In this document: positions 35,206 through 49,800 of the stretch, in pieces
How the letters are laid out: each line of letters starts with the position of its first letter
How positions within the stretch are numbered: position 1 is the stretch's first letter
From: Tamarix chinensis
Taxonomy: Eukaryota > Streptophyta > Magnoliopsida > Caryophyllales > Tamaricaceae
DNA length: 64,000 nucleotides
Assembly: GCA_030549775.1 (NCBI GenBank)
Contig: CM060174.1
Location: forward strand, 96,922,132 to 96,986,131
Direction of reading: 5' to 3'
Translations under genes and position numbers: made by a program
Notes under the pieces: model-generated
The model's database searches: none
What the model was told of the DNA's origin: nothing
Seen by the model: only the letters and a program-made list of their open reading frames with translations

Positions 35206-35500
35206 GTGTCGGTTAACCTTCCCAACCTCCCTCTAGGATTTTGGTCACATGATTATTTGGAAAATATATATAGGTGTATATGCCGACTACTAGGTATTTA
35301 TCATGTTACTAATTCTAAGTATATGACCTCCTTTGCCTATTTGATGGTTAAGATTGATGTTCAAAGACCTCTTACCGATTACATCACCTTTAAAAGCCAT
35401 AATGGCTTTGCCTTTCTACAAGCTACTATATATGATTGATGTTCTAACTTGTGCTTAATATGCCAACAAATGGGTCATTTGGCCTCTCATTATCCTACAA
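35200..35500 (+). pseudogene. LINE ORF1 remnant with zinc knuckle
   Basis: 80 codons give the conserved block VNLPNLPLGFW followed by a region resembling the plant LINE ORF1 core, ending at a stop (35437). After it CX2CX4HX4-type text continues (CLICQQMGHLASHYP), where the last Cys is Tyr. The protein would be the RNA-binding partner of the LINE. Confidence 0.6.
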
Positions 35501-37439
35501 TTATCAAATTTGCCTATACGAAGATGAATTCCACCCAAGAGAAACTATAAGAAGGTAGTGCATGATGGAAGGAAAATTCCAACATCTTTGGATAATAAGG
35601 AGAGGTCCCAACCACCTCCTAGTAGTTCATTACAACTCTATGTAGCTAAGTCTTCTCCCACTCTAATTGCTACATATGCCACTGTGGACCTAAACAATTT
35701 GCCTAACCCTCACTTCCTAGAGGAATTTTCTAACATAAACAACAATCCATGGATGAAAATAATTTAGGGAAAAAGATAGTTGATGAAGCCTATTACCTAG
35801 AATTTGGCATTCACTTACAATGAAAATTAGTCATTGGAATGTTAGGAAGATGAATAACCCCTTAAAATGAAATAAAAATTCACTATTGGCTCTAAAGTAA
35901 TGAATTATCCTTAAATGGTCTAGTTGAAATCAAAATAAAGGAGAATATAGCATTGGTAATTTTGAATAAATTCCCACAAGGTGGCTTCACAATTATGCTA
36001 GTCATCATTTATAGTTGTGTATGGCTAGGTTGGAATTATAATATCTGAAAACTTGATTTCGTATTCTAATGTGCACAAGGCATATTTAGTATGGTTAGAA
36101 TTTTCCAAAAATAGTTAAAATTTAAACTTACGGCTATTTATGACTTGAATAATGGACATGAGCAGAAGGAACTCCGATAATACTTAATGGTTAATAACTA
36201 ACATTCGACTCCTTAGGTGATGATGGGGAACTTTAACATTACTCTTCATTTTCATGAAAAGTTCCAAGGTGATCCAATGTATGAATGAGATGTTGATGAC
36301 TTCCAACAATGTGTTAATACTCTCCAACTTATTGACTTGAAATACACTAGAGTGCAATATACATAGTGTAATGGACAAGAGGGATTTGACGTGATCAACT
36401 ATAAAATTGATAGAGTTGCGAGTAATGTAAGCTAGATGGATGAATTTATCCATTATATGGTCACCTTTCAACATTTGATTACTTCAAATCATGTTGTTTT
36501 GATAGTAAATATTGCTACAAGGATGAATTTTGGGCCAAAACCTTTCAAAACTTTCAATTTATGGGCTTGAGATGAGGAATACATGTCTTTGGTGTAAAGT
36601 ACTTGGTATTGAAACACACCTGGTTATCCATTGGTTGTTGTTATATCCAAAATAAAATATTTGAGAAAGCCTCTACAAGACCTAAACAAATATGGAAACA
36701 TTATAGAGAAAGTTGTTTAGGCCTATGACAAACTTGCTCTCATTCAACATTAGCTAGCTGGTGACCTGCTTAAATTAGCAATTATAAAGCAAGAAAGACA
36801 ACAACTAACACTTTTCATTCACTTATCCAAATGTGAAGAAAACTTCCTCATGTAAAAATCAAGAATTACATGGTTGAAATTGGGTGATAGTAATTATAGG
36901 TATTTCTATGCAATGTTAAAAGGCCAAAGATAACCTAATCATGTGGTTGCCGTCAAAGATGCAATTGGGGATTAACAACATTATCCTTCTACTACTAAAA
37001 AAACATCCTTCTTAGTTTTTTACAAGATCTACTTGGGAAGGAGGATTGTATTTCTAGTCAATTACTATAAGAGGTAATTGATTAAGGCCCTACAATTATT
37101 CAGCTTTAGCATCACCAACTTCTCACTCTAGTTTCTATAGATGAGGTATGTCAAGCTATATTCTCCATGCACTCTAAAAAATTTTAAGGCCATGATGGTT
37201 TCAATGCTTGATTTTACAAATCAAGTAGGGTGAGAATTTGTGAGGACATATGGAAAAGTGTGTATTATTTATTGCTTTCATATATGGAGAATGTTTGTCG
37301 GACTTAATGTTACAACTCTGAATATCATTCATAAGGTATCAAATGTCAATAAGCTAGGTAATTTTTGACTCATAGCATATGCTAATATGATATATAAAAT
37401 TATTGATAAGGTACTTGAAAATCAATTGTAGCCTATTAT

Positions 37440-38120
37440 GTCTTCAATCATTAGAGATACACAATTAGGCTTCATTAATGGCAGGATTATTAGTGAAAAT
37501 GTTATTTTAGCTATGGAGTTGGCTAAAGCTTATAGTAAACATCACCTCTCTCCAATTTTTAGGATCAATATTGATATGAAGAAGGCCTATGACACTATGA
37601 ATTAGGTTTTTTCAAAGGGTATGTTCACTACTTTTCATTTCCCCTTACATTGTGTCCTTTATTATGACATGTGTCACCACAATCATATATTATTTGAGTT
37701 ATAATGGTTCACTACTAGAAAACTTCAAAACTAAATGAGGGGTGAGACAAGGTGACCCCCTTCCCCATATTTGTTTGTTATTGTCATGGAGTATCTTCAT
37801 TGAGCATTATTGAGGTTATGGTTTAGCAATAAGTTCAATCTTCACCGTAAGTGTAAGAAGGTGAAGCTAATAAATCTCATGTTTGTGAATGACTTGTTGC
37901 TATTTTTCCGAGGAGATATTGAATTAGTAATGGTCATCATAAAAAATTTCAATCACTTTTCCACTCTCTCTAGATTTACATTAAATATGTTGAAGAGCAC
38001 AATATTGTATGAGGTTCGGTCACAACATATACCAAGGAGTTCATATGAGAGGCTACCTAAATCCCACCAGACACTCTACAAGTCAAGTATCTCAAGGTCA
38101 TTCTCCTTGGTACTACACTA
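37440..38120 (+). pseudogene. LINE reverse transcriptase remnant
   Basis: GRIISENVILAMELA (about 37480) and RINIDMKKAYDT (about 37563) are the fingers and first catalytic block. GDP-type residues appear near 37750 and YLFVIVMEYL near 37765. FVNDLLLFF at about 37885 occupies the position of FADDLLLF, so both the Ala and a catalytic Asp are altered. Frames change at least four times. Confidence 0.75.
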
Positions 38121-38230
38121 AGAAGGTAGCACTATAATACCTTGTATATAAAAATTATTTTCGTATAATTTTAAGGGAAATGAATTATGAAAATGAGTTT
38201 CAAACCAAGGAACTACACAATTGGTACAAC

Positions 38231-40583
38231 TATAAAACCCAAAAATTTTACTGTAATTTTTTTTTGTGAAATTTTAATACTAAAATAATTGGGTTCTACT
38301 ACCATACTCGACATAAATCTGTCTTACTATACCATTTCCATAACAAATACGAGGAAAAATATTTACAAATTAAAATAAGATAAGTAAAGAGCGAAAGAAT
38401 TTTCCATATATTTTATACAAGAGTTTGGAGGTTAAACTTCAAGTACAAATAAAAAAAATATAACAAAATGATCCAATGGGGCTAAGAGTCCAAAAGGTAT
38501 CCAGATAAAAAAGTAGTTGCAGGATAATATTGACTCTATGCCCAAGACTAAACAAGTAAATCACTCCTCCACAAGAAGTGCATCATACTATAAAAATCAT
38601 CAAGGTATTCTTCATCAACCTGCACATCAAAATCTAAGTTATCTACTCATGGGAAGGAGCAAAACTTGTAAAAAAGGTGGTCAATACTTGCATATTAAGT
38701 AAGGTAACAATACAGTCATAAGAAAAGACATACATAACACATAAGGTCACATTGAAAAACTAATCATGCCCATTAATTAATACACGAGAGTGTTCCCAAG
38801 AGGAAATGAAATACTCCCAAGGTAGATGATTATATGTTGCCAGTTACTTAAATTTTTGAGTTCAGGGACCCCATTATTCATAACTGATGGAACAGTATCA
38901 TAAAAAAACAACAACCCCAAAGCATAATGCTCCTGGTCACTATTCTCATCCAGTGGAGTAAATTGGTACAACCCCAAGGCATAACGTTTCCAACCACTAT
39001 TCTCATCCACTGAAATAGATCGGTACAACCGATCGTAACTCATAAGTCTTTCACTTTAATTATTATTGTATTATTAGACTAGTTGGTTATTTCACTAATG
39101 GTTATTTTTAACATGAATACTGAGCACATGAAACACCATGCTGGGTAATTTATACCCCTTACCTCAATCAAAAATAAAAAAAGCATGCCAACATACTAGG
39201 ATTACAAGACAAGGCTCAAACAAGCAATATCACCTAAAATCAAAATTTACATAACAATCATATTATCATCTTATGATAAATATAGGATAATTAAATAGCA
39301 CCAAAAGTACTATGTTTTCATAAATAGAGATATACTAACATGATATTGTAACAATTTACACATAACATCAAACCCCATTCTAAAACATATATCATTAGCC
39401 AATAAAGCAATGTCCTCTACGTAAGTAAAAAAGTCCTAAGTCTCCTCCTCTAAGGTTGTTGAGGGAATCACATAAGTCTAAGAAGATAAAAAAACATATG
39501 GATAGGAGAGTAGGAGGGGTGATCGAAGAAAGGCAATACAAGAGGAAAAATAATATGAGAGAGAGACCAAGGATGTTGGATGTGAAAAATAAAAATACAC
39601 TGTGGGCTCAACCGAGAGAGAAGAAGAATAAGCAAGTTAATTTGAGGGACAAGGGAGAGAAATTGGTTGGGGTAATTAAAACATGCTAGGATGAGAGCTC
39701 AATTGAGATAGCAATTGGCTAGGGTAAACAAGTTACACTTGGATAAAAGCTGAGGGAGAGTAAAAAGTTTAGATAAGATTGAGGGAAAGTAATTTAAACT
39801 CACTCGACAAGAGGATTGAGACCAAGGGGGAACAACTCACTTATCAAGACTAACCAAGATCAAGGGAGAATAATGCAACTTAATTAGGAGAAATGGAAAA
39901 TGACACAATAGTTATGAGACGTTAGGCTGGGCGGCTAATTCAAAAATTGTGGTGGTGGTTGTGATGGATGAATAACTAACAAAGGGATGGAGATGGAAAA
40001 GTTTGGGTTACATGTGGTTGGGTGAGTTGTAAAGGATGATGACAGTGATGACGACAACAACAATGACAATCACCTATCAGTTAGTGATAGATAATTTGAT
40101 TAAAAATAAGGAGAGAAAATTTTAGATCAAAAGGAAAACAAGGGGTTTAGGTGGTTATAATAAATATTTGAAAAAAGAGGGGGTTATATAGTATATTTCA
40201 TGAGGAAGGATGGAGTACGGGAGTTAGGAAGTGAGGTCAAGTGATGTAGTTCAAAAGAAAAAACCAAGGGGAGAAGAAATGGGGAAGGGACAATAGCATG
40301 CATACATGGAAGCATGGTGATGTTAATGAGCAAAGGTTTGGCATAGTTGGGGAAATTTTGGTTTGCTTAACCAAAATGAACCAAAATCCATTGGGTAGGG
40401 CAAAGGGTTGTGAATGAGATAGAAAACAGAAATAAAAGAAAAAGAAAAAGAAAAAAATGAACGGAGGAAGAAATGGTGTTATGGATTAGAGGTAGAATAG
40501 AAATTAGGGATTAAAGGATTGAAAAATGGTTATGATATTATTCTCCTATTATTAAGAGTATATTATACATTTGGGTTATTACA
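38231..40583 (-). mobile_element. Short diverged member of the long-LTR family (F)
   Basis: Plus-strand ends are TATAAAACCCAAAAATTTTAC and TTTGGGTTATTACA, with the perfect duplication ACAAC (38226-38230 and 40584-40588). At 2353 bp it is half the size of the large members. It still has diverged tandem modules (38868-39030, CCACTATTCTCATCCA) and, on the minus strand, TATATAACCCCC at 40190-40179. It interrupts the end of the LINE. No protein domain is seen. Confidence 0.75.
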
Positions 40584-40588
40584 ACAAC

Positions 40589-41474
40589 AAACTAGTTAGG
40601 TGACAAGCTATGGATTTATTTTGTTAGTTCTAATGAACCAGTCAACTGGTTCTACCCGAAATCATAATCCTTGTCATGATTTCGAATTTGAATACCTACC
40701 AATCCTTTTCCTATATTTGGGAATATGTTATATGTTGATTATAGATTATTTTTATAGTAATTTAAATACTCAATTCAAACTAACTTTTAGATTTAGTTAA
40801 CTTCTAACAAGATTCCCCTTCTTTTCCCCCTCTTTCCCCTTGATTTACTCTTACTTGTCCCCTTCCCTATGGTTACGTACGTAGATCTGCCTTAAACCCA
40901 AAATCCCCCCTTCTTTTTTAATTAGTGTGAGATACATATATCCCCTTGGTCACTATCCTACTCATTTAGCCCACCCCTTTTTCCCTTTTTCTTCTTATCA
41001 CTTATGTGTCTAGTTATCCTTGTGCTTTGCCTTCTTCGTCTCTAACCGGAAATCATCTCTCTCATTTGTGCTCATCTAAATCCCAAGAAAACCCACATTA
41101 CAACCTTGTTATTCCTTTTCAAGGAAACTCTAAGTGATCTTCACTTCCTTTCTTCCTTATCTTATTCTCTTATTTCTTTCTTCTTCTCCCTATTTTAAAC
41201 TCTAAATACTTTTGTTAATTGGTTTTCTCTTATTTTTGATCAGGTGAGCAAGAATCATAGAGTTGGAGTAGCTTTGAGGAGTTGTCTTCTTTGCTTATAT
41301 ACTTGCTAAATAGGTAAATTTGGATATACCTTGTAGATTTAGAATGATGTGTTATATGTTAATTATTTTTCAGTATGATTTCCATAATTTATATTATCTT
41401 ATAGATATGGTTAAGTTGTTAAAGGCACAAAAATGGATTTAGGAGCATGTTAGGTTTGGTTGTTTTGAATGATT
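40589..41474. other. Non-coding stretch, pyrimidine-rich
   Basis: No gene is seen. The stretch 40800-41200 is rich in CCCCTT and CTCTC words, like the leader of the long LTRs, and may be a further relic, but no end was found. Confidence 0.35.
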
Positions 41475-44400
41475 TGTACCACCCCCAAAATCTTGTGAAC
41501 TAAAAAAATTATTTAAATTGATTTTGAGGAAGCTAAAATATAAAACACAAGAGTGTTATGATGCATTTAATATAGAATATGTATTCTCTATACCTAAGCT
41601 ATAATGGGTATAAGGCAAAATTAACATTATACTTAGGGATCAGGTGTGGGAATCAATTGATCCCACAATGATATAGGATATGAAACAAAGAGAATATCAC
41701 AAGTATAATGAAAATAGAGGACATAAAATTCTAGAGAGAGATATTTTGGATAAAAATACTCTAGATAAAATCCAATTTACACTTATCACAGGCAACACAA
41801 TGAAATCATTAAATACCATCAAAAAATTCCTCCAAAGCCATAGATGCGTATTGAATAGAAAAAGATTATAAAATGGAACCCATAAATACAATGGTACTAA
41901 GTAAACCACTACACAATATTAAATATACCAAAGTACCATAGAGCATATAACAAGTATCACAAAGGAAACGTGGTATAAATACATCAAGAGTGTATGCAAC
42001 AATGAGATGTGATAAAATGTTCTATAATATATACATCACTAAGGCCATATTCTCATCATGCCATTATACTTAACCACATAAAAATTCAATAAGTGATCAT
42101 AACCATTCCAATTACTTAGTCATGTTGAGAATAGAAACCCCACTATTCATAACTGATGGAATGGTATCAGCATATCGACCCTTTTAGGGGAAAATGTTCA
42201 TAGGAAACCCTATTATATCTGAAGGGCCAATAATAAGAATCTTCTAGGGCATAACACTTGTGGCCACTATTTTATTTAGTATAATGAAAAAAGTACAATC
42301 AATCCTAAATCACGTAATCTTCCACTGTAAAAACTAATGTCTTATTAAGCCTCATGACCTACGTAATCAATATCAATATAACTAAGGTTGGTACACAAAG
42401 GCAACTATTGAACCACAATCTAATACATTAACAACAACCACATAATATTTACTTCCATTTTAATTACTCAAAGGAAGATCATATCAATCCAGAGACACTA
42501 GGGTACGCCAGTCATACTGATACACAAAGGTAATATATTATTCTACTGACTATCAATCTAAGGACACTAAGGTATCCTGGTCTTACTAGCATAGAAAGAA
42601 ATTATAATACCCTACTAATAAGGAAACATAAGAATTCTAAAGTTCTTAATAGAATAAGATATAGGGCTTGATTGGGATAATGAGACACACTAGTAAATTA
42701 CAAACTAAATCATGGGCTAAACCACGTTTTTAGGATAACTACTTCTGAAGAGTCACCATTTTCGCTCTCGAGGTATTTCACTTTAAATATTAGTATTTTA
42801 TTTGATGATCATGAATAGCACATAATACACAAACAGATTCATTTTCCATACTTAACCACCTTTCCTTTAATTCCAATTATGTAAATTGATGAAAATATAT
42901 TTTTAGCTATATTATACCCTTTTAATTTAAGAGTTTGGATAATCTATGTCAATAATATGTGAGATTGTTTATATTATTTTAAACTAGACGCAAAAGTTTA
43001 TTAATCTCATATATTAAATTTGTTTTGAGCTTAAGATGAAATTATTAGGGGTTTTGACAACCTCTAGTATTTTAATTATAATTTCCACATACATACTTGG
43101 ATTTATATGATTTACTTTACTATGCAAATATAAATTAAATATCTACAATTCTTATTTCTAGCTATTTTCTATAAATCTAAATATATCATTAGCAATATTT
43201 AGGTTAAAGTTATAGCTGGAAATTTTCTTTAAAATAAAACTCACTAGCCAAGATCTAAGAAGTTAATTTATTAATCACTAAATTATTTTTTTGTTGAATT
43301 ATAGGTTAGTATCTACAAAAATGGAACATCAACATTCATAAGGGAAAGCTAAAATGAAAAGTAACAAACAAAATAATCGGAAAGCAAGCACGCGTAAGAA
43401 TATAAAGACAAAAGAAGAAGAAAATAAGATAAAAGGAAGGAAAAGAAAATATATGTTAGCCACATCTTGCTGGGCCACCATAAACGTGTTAGAAAAAAAT
43501 AATAGAGAAATATACTGCATAAAAAATACAAAGGAATTAAAGAATTTTACTTTTTGGCAACGTATCCTATTCCTTTGTAACTTGTAACATAGGATAAAGG
43601 AAAAAGATCAACCCATGTCCCATGTGAATATGTGATTGGTATATATGCATCTCACTCCTAAAAGAATAGAGCAACCTATTGAAGCCAAAAAAAATAAATG
43701 AAGGCAACATAACACAATACCTAATAGAAGAGTTGAAGACTAGTGTCATGCAAAGGAAGAATAAGGAAAAATCCAATGATGTTGGTCATCTGAGCACGTA
43801 GAGCATTATCTTGTGGTCTATTTTTTGATTTGGAGTCTTATAATTTTATATCTTAATCCTTTCAAGTTCAATATTTTATATATAATTCATATTCTTCTTT
43901 TAATTTAGTTATATTTATTTCAAATATTGTTATGTTCTGATCTTCTTTAACCAAGAATATGGGGAAACACTATTTTTTTATATTATTTAATTAATTGACT
44001 ACTTGATTATTAAAGTACCCTATGTATTATATATTATTATTCTTGATTGTGTCTTATTAATGTACTCACTATCTTCAATTAACATGTAAAAAATCTAGTT
44101 GAGAGTGAGATATAATTCTTTACTTTAAGTTGAGTAGTATAAATATAAATTGAATAGGTTGTGGAAAAAATTACACATCTTTTTTACAAGAATAGAGGAC
44201 TTTAATCAATTGATTGAACTAAAAACATTATATTTTATTTAATTCATTTGTCTATAGATAGCGAGAGTAATAATTGATGCTATGACTATATAACTTGAGA
44301 GAGTGTATTAGATATATGCCCCCATTAACACATAGTGGGTAATTAAAAAATTCACTTGGTTAATTAAAATTTATAATTAGATAGAGGTGGATACATATTC

Positions 44401-46451
44401 CTTGATAATTTTTATTAACTAATTTGACATTTTTTTTAGTTTATCTATTTTTATTTGAAACTCTTAGCTTAGATTAACAATTATGTCTTTATTTTATATT
44501 GATAGTCTAGGATTAATTGAATTTATTAGAGTTTTTGAGCTATTATTTAGTCTTTGTGGAAATGATAATTTAGTACCCATAAATGCCCTATATTACTTAC
44601 GATTGGTATACTTGCCGATAGGTATATTTGATCGCCATCACAAATTAACCTAGTAATTCAATTTAAATGGTAATCTTTATTTTACTAATAATTTCTCATG
44701 AAAAAGCTAAAATATGATAAACCAACCCATTTTGGCATTCATGTAAATTTTATGACATGACAAATGACTATTTTATCTCCACACATGAATAAGCATATAA
44801 AATCCTTACATGATTTCTAATTTATCAGAAATTACATACTTTTATACTTAACATCATATAATACATGTCGGGAGTACATGTTGAAAAATATAAATATGAT
44901 ACACTTAAAAGATAATTACATCCCCTTGGGCATAAGAATATTAAACATGCATAAATAAACTCAAACATACTCAATACAATGACATCATCATACATAATAA
45001 ATAATGAATGTACAACATTAACCTATTATAGCATGATTTCATTTATTTAATATTAAAATTAATTTACATGCTCAAGTCACATAATTTTATGCTAGAATAC
45101 TTAGGAAAATAAATACAATTTAGTAATAGATGCTTAGGGAAAAAATACAACATAACATAATCGAAACCTAAGTATGTTATCATATGATTTTCACATTCTT
45201 AGAAGAGCATATGGTTGGCTTAATTCCAATAAAAATATAGCAAAAATGAAAGAAAATTAGCACCAACTCTAGACTCCAAATAAAAATCCTTCTTCACCTA
45301 AAATAAACTCGCCAAAAAATATACATTAGAACTAAACATACGACATTCCACAAATTAACAAAAAAAAACTAGTTGTGAGGGAAAGGGTGAGCAAGATGGA
45401 GATTTACTTGTGAAATCCATGCAAAAAGGAGGTCTCTATGTAATCTACTCATGCTAAAAAAAGGAAGAAAATTTGGGCAACACACATAATAGAAGGGGTT
45501 CAACATAAAGGGGCTAACGTAGTAGCAGCTTATGAATATGAAGTCTCGACATTGCATGGGGCTGGTTGCATGAACAAAGGGCACGACCAGGGAATTACAT
45601 GGAGAACAAATACTGGAGGTGGTATAACGATATGAGAGATGGACACTGTGGGGGTTACTTTGGGTCAAGGGATAACATAGCAAGGTGTATTCATGTGAGA
45701 GGAGGTGCAACCATGGAAGAGCTACGTACAACTCCAATGCAACCTAGGGTACTCTATGTGAGGTGCTAACAAAAAGGGGGAAGTTCTACGCTAAAGATAA
45801 GGACATACGGGGTGGTGTTGGGATGCAAAATAGGTGGTGTAATGGCTAGGGAAAAAGTAAGAAAGGTTGGGGAAGGAGAAAAGGAGGTGCTGATAGAGGA
45901 TGGCGGTGTTTGGGTCTGGTGTAGAAAATATTGAAGGTGATAGGGTGATGGTGTGGCTACAAAATAATGTAGCATGGATTGAGGAAAATTTACAAAGATA
46001 AATCCAATGAGAAGGAAAAGGGAGAAAGGAGTAAGAAGAAAGGCAAGAGGCTTAGTTGGTGGTAGAATGATCAAAGAAAATGAAGAAGGGAGACTAGTAG
46101 GGGGAAGGTTGCGTGCAAAGGAGAAAGTGTGAAAGAGGTAGGAAGGTGTAAAGGGAAAGTAAAGGTAAGGGGGAGGTTGTATAAAAATAAATAAGTAGGG
46201 GGTTGAGTGTGGGTTTGGGGTTTAGTTTTCTTATCAAAACCGAATGGGTAAAACAACTAGTTTAGGTGAGGGGAAAAGAAAAAGGAAAAAGAAAAGGAAG
46301 GTTTAGGGTAAAAAAAAAAGTAATGGTTAGAGTTAAGAACAAGGGCAACAATTTAAGGGTTAAAAGAGATAAATAAGCAAATATTTATGGTTAAATCCCA
46401 AAAAAGGCTCAAAACTCAAAAATAAAGTCTATAAAATTCCAGGGTGTTATA
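41475..46451 (-). mobile_element. Diverged long-LTR-like element H
   Basis: The plus-strand left end TGTACCACCCCC differs by one base from the family end, and the right end CAGGGTGTTATA (to 46451) mirrors the TATAACAC start of element G. Tandem-module relics lie at 42130-42300 (CCACTATTCATAACTGATGG) and a purine-rich leader at 45370-46300. Compared with the copy at 46650-49800 it has an extra segment of about 1.7 kb between about 42880 and 44640 that I could not classify. No target duplication was found. Confidence 0.55.
42880..44640. other. Unclassified insert in H
   Basis: This AT-rich segment is missing from the neighbouring homologous copy. It has no recognisable coding sequence, inverted ends or LTR pair. 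The boundaries are estimated from where similarity to 47540 and 47690 is lost and regained. Confidence 0.35.
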
Positions 46452-46649
46452 CCATAGAGTTCAGTTTATCACGATTCTTGCATAATTTGGTGATTTAAGT
46501 GTGGATTTAGTTGTTATTTCTAAAATGTTTCATGAGTTATGAATATTTTTATATACAATTAAAAGCATATATATCTTTGGATTCTATTTTGCCCAGTAAA
46601 ATAACTAACTAATCTGGGGCAAAAGCAGTTAACTAGTTTTGACCAACCA

Positions 46650-49600
46650 ACCAATCAGTACAATGGTACTAAGTAACTCATTACACAAAAGTAATATGAA
46701 AAACTCATATGCAAAACATGGAAAACACCAAAATAAGACATTGTATAATATACTAAAATATATATATGATGACCAAAATATAATAACAATATTTGATAAA
46801 TAATTAGCACCAAATCCACATACTTCTCATGCCCATTCATTTAGAACATAATAAAACTTACCAACCAAGCATCTAATGGATACTCTTTGAAGTAATGATT
46901 ATAATCTATCTTAATCCAATAACCATAGAATTCATCATATACCTCATATCTCAACATTAATGCCAATGAACTTCATAAAACCATAGGTAAGACTCAAAGG
47001 TAACTACCAACTACATGTAGGGACAAAGGCTATTATCGATACAAAGGCTGCTACAAAACTATATGTAGACACAAAGGCTACTACCAAACCAATCCAATAA
47101 TCATTTCAAACCAACAATAACTATTTTCATTTTTTTATTTGTTGTAGGGGAGATCATATCAACCAGGAGATACTAAGATGATCACATCATACTAGTGCAC
47201 AAGGACAACACATTACTGACTATCAATCCAAGAACAATAAGGTACCTTAATTGCACTGGCACATGAAGGTAGCACAGTACCCTACTGATAAAGACACCTA
47301 ATCCATAAGTTTGCATACCCTCTATAAGTTCACAAATCTAAATAGAGTAAGATATAGGGTCTGGTTAGGACACTAAGGCACAAAAAAAATCATAATCAAT
47401 TATGGTCTAAACCGCATCTTTAGGGTAGTGACCCCTAAGGAGGTACCATTTCCTATTTAAAGGTCTTTTACTTTACATATTATTATTTTATTAAGGTGAC
47501 TACGAATTCACATAATGCACAAAAAAATATATTTTCCATACTTAATCACTTATTACTCTTTTCCAATTAGTTGGGATAATTATAAACAAGGTCAATACTA
47601 AAGTCAACTCAAGAATCTAATAAGGTCATCCTAGGTTCAGTTATTCAAAATTTAGGCGCATTAGGCCAAAAATGACTAAGATACCCTCGAGACCATAATT
47701 ACCATGTTATCATCTTTTTTAAATAGTAATTTCACTTTATTTAATACTTTTTCATGAAAAGGATAGAATAACATAATTTAAATATTTTAGTATATAGGTA
47801 AATCACTAGACACAACAAATGATCATTTTACTCAAACATATGATTTAGCACGTAAAACCTTAGCATATATTTCTAAAATATCAAATCACATACGTCCATA
47901 CTCGGTAATAAATGATGTATATTAGGCATGTTTATTGGAATAAATATCATAATATGCTTTAAAAGACCAAATTGCCCTTAGGACACACAATGACAATAAT
48001 TATACTAGAAATATGCCTAAGCATGATCAACATATAATATTAGACATACACAACATAATTTATAACCAACAATAAAATCATTCTAGAATGATTTCATATG
48101 CATAATATTTTACACAAATTAACATTATCCATTTTACCAAATTATATAATAGCATTATTAGGCAAATAATTACAACGTAACAAACATACTTAACACGATT
48201 ACTATATCAAAACCCTAATGTGTTATTATACAATATCTAATATTTTTGTAAATTATATAGATTGCAAGGTAACAAACATGCTTAACATGATTTATACATA
48301 AAAAGCCTAATGTACTATCATGAGATGTTTAACATTTTAGTGAAGTATAATGATTACCTGATTTTTAGAAAAAGCACAAAACATAAGTAACCCACTAAAA
48401 TTTATCACGCTTCACAAATCAACCTCTTTTTCCTAGAAATAATACCAACATTAATCACATTAATATCAAATCCATAAAATATAAAATTATTTATCATTTA
48501 AAATTAGAAAAATACCCTTAATTCCATAAAAGGAGAAAAGGGGGAAAACTTACAATGCATAGGTAACCAGCATAATCCATGCATGCAAGGAGGAGTGGCT
48601 GGTAGAGGAGATGATGGATGATGATAGAGCAATGATGAACGTCAATGGCGATGGCTATTGTGGAGATGAGATGAGTATCAATTGAGGAGGAGGGTGAAGC
48701 TGGTTGTTGCGGGAGGAAGAAATAGGGTGCTCGGGTGGTGAAGGCTAGGACAAAGGCATGTGGAGAGCTGGGGCTAGTGCGATGGGGAAGAGATGAGTGA
48801 GGAGGTCACGCTACAAAGTATGTATAGTGTGAATGGGAAATGTTACCAAGAAAGAGGCAAAAATGGTGGTTAGCTATGGGTTGATGTTGACAATAAAGAA
48901 TAGTGGGCAATGACTATAGGATCTGCACTAGGCAAGGGATGGAATCAAATTGTTAACTGCATTAGACAAATGAACCAAGATAGGAAGGATGAATGATGGC
49001 TGGGTGGTGATGTCGTGCAAGTGGCACAAGTGTGCGAGGGTTAGTACATAACCATACAATCCACACAACCAAAAATAGGGTCGAGAGGAAGAAGAAGGAG
49101 AAGGGAAAAGAGACAGGTCATTGAGGAGGGCACAAGAGGAGGAAGAAGATGAAAAGAAGGGAGTAGAGGTGGTCAGGTTTGAAAAAATGGAGGGGAGGAG
49201 GATGGGTGTATATACATGCAAATGATGAAGGGAGATGTTTCGAACACAAAGGAGGGGTGAGGGTGCAGAGCTAGGAAGGGCATGCTTAGACGGGGCATAA
49301 GTATGTTGTAGTACAGGGGAAGGAAGGTGTAGGGGTCAGGGGTTGTAGGAGCTAATAAGGGAAAGGGAAAAGGGGCATACGTGGGAGGATTATCAGGGGA
49401 AGCATTACTCAAAGGGAAATAGGGGCACAAGTTGAGTCGGCAAGGAAGAAAAGAAAAATGAAAATCAAAAGGGAAAAGGGAGGAAGAAAGAAAAAAGGAA
49501 AGGAAAAAGAAATTTAGACATAGAATCAAGTTTCAAATTATAATTAGAAAATTAGGGTAAAAATTAAATTATTTGGCATTAGGGTACCTAATTTGGAAAA

Positions 49601-49800
49601 ATAAATCAGGGAAAATTTTAACCGTCTATGGTGGGATTAATAAAAAGAAAAAATATAAAATTATTAGAGTAATTTATTTTAAGAATTTATGTAGGTTATG
49701 GATCAAGGACTACAAACATACTTAACCTAAGAGTTAAATGTTAGGTTTCAAATAAAAGTCTAAATATTGAAAAATAAGGATTATGAAATTTTTAAGTATT
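46650..49800 (-). mobile_element. Truncated relative of H
   Basis: 46655 matches 41890 (ACAATGGTACTAAGTAA), 47150-47290 matches 42470-42610 (ATCAATCCAAG, GGTA then ACTGG), 47850-48200 matches 44780-45130, and the purine-rich leader 48560-49530 matches 45370-46300. The part homologous to the first about 400 bp of H is missing. The right end is not defined precisely. Confidence 0.5.

Larger units (their letters stand above)
34900..38225 (+). mobile_element. Degenerate LINE (L1-type)
   Basis: Pieces appear in LINE order. An ORF1-type segment lies at 35200-35437 (VNLPNLPLGFWSHDYL, then a zinc knuckle CLICQQMGHLASHYP at about 35455-35500). An endonuclease start, SHWNVRKMNNPLK, lies near 35833-35870. 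WLKLGDSNYRYFY (about 36870-36910) precedes the RT. RT blocks INIDMKKAYDT (about 37565), the GD-P block (37745) and FVNDLLLFF (about 37885) follow; the last replaces the FADD catalytic motif. Many stops break all frames. No polyA tail was found before the long LTR element at 38231. Confidence 0.75.

Noticed and set aside
45369..45737. 122-codon minus-strand frame in element H
   Set aside because: It lies in the leader region of the LTR relative and has no counterpart in the parallel copy.
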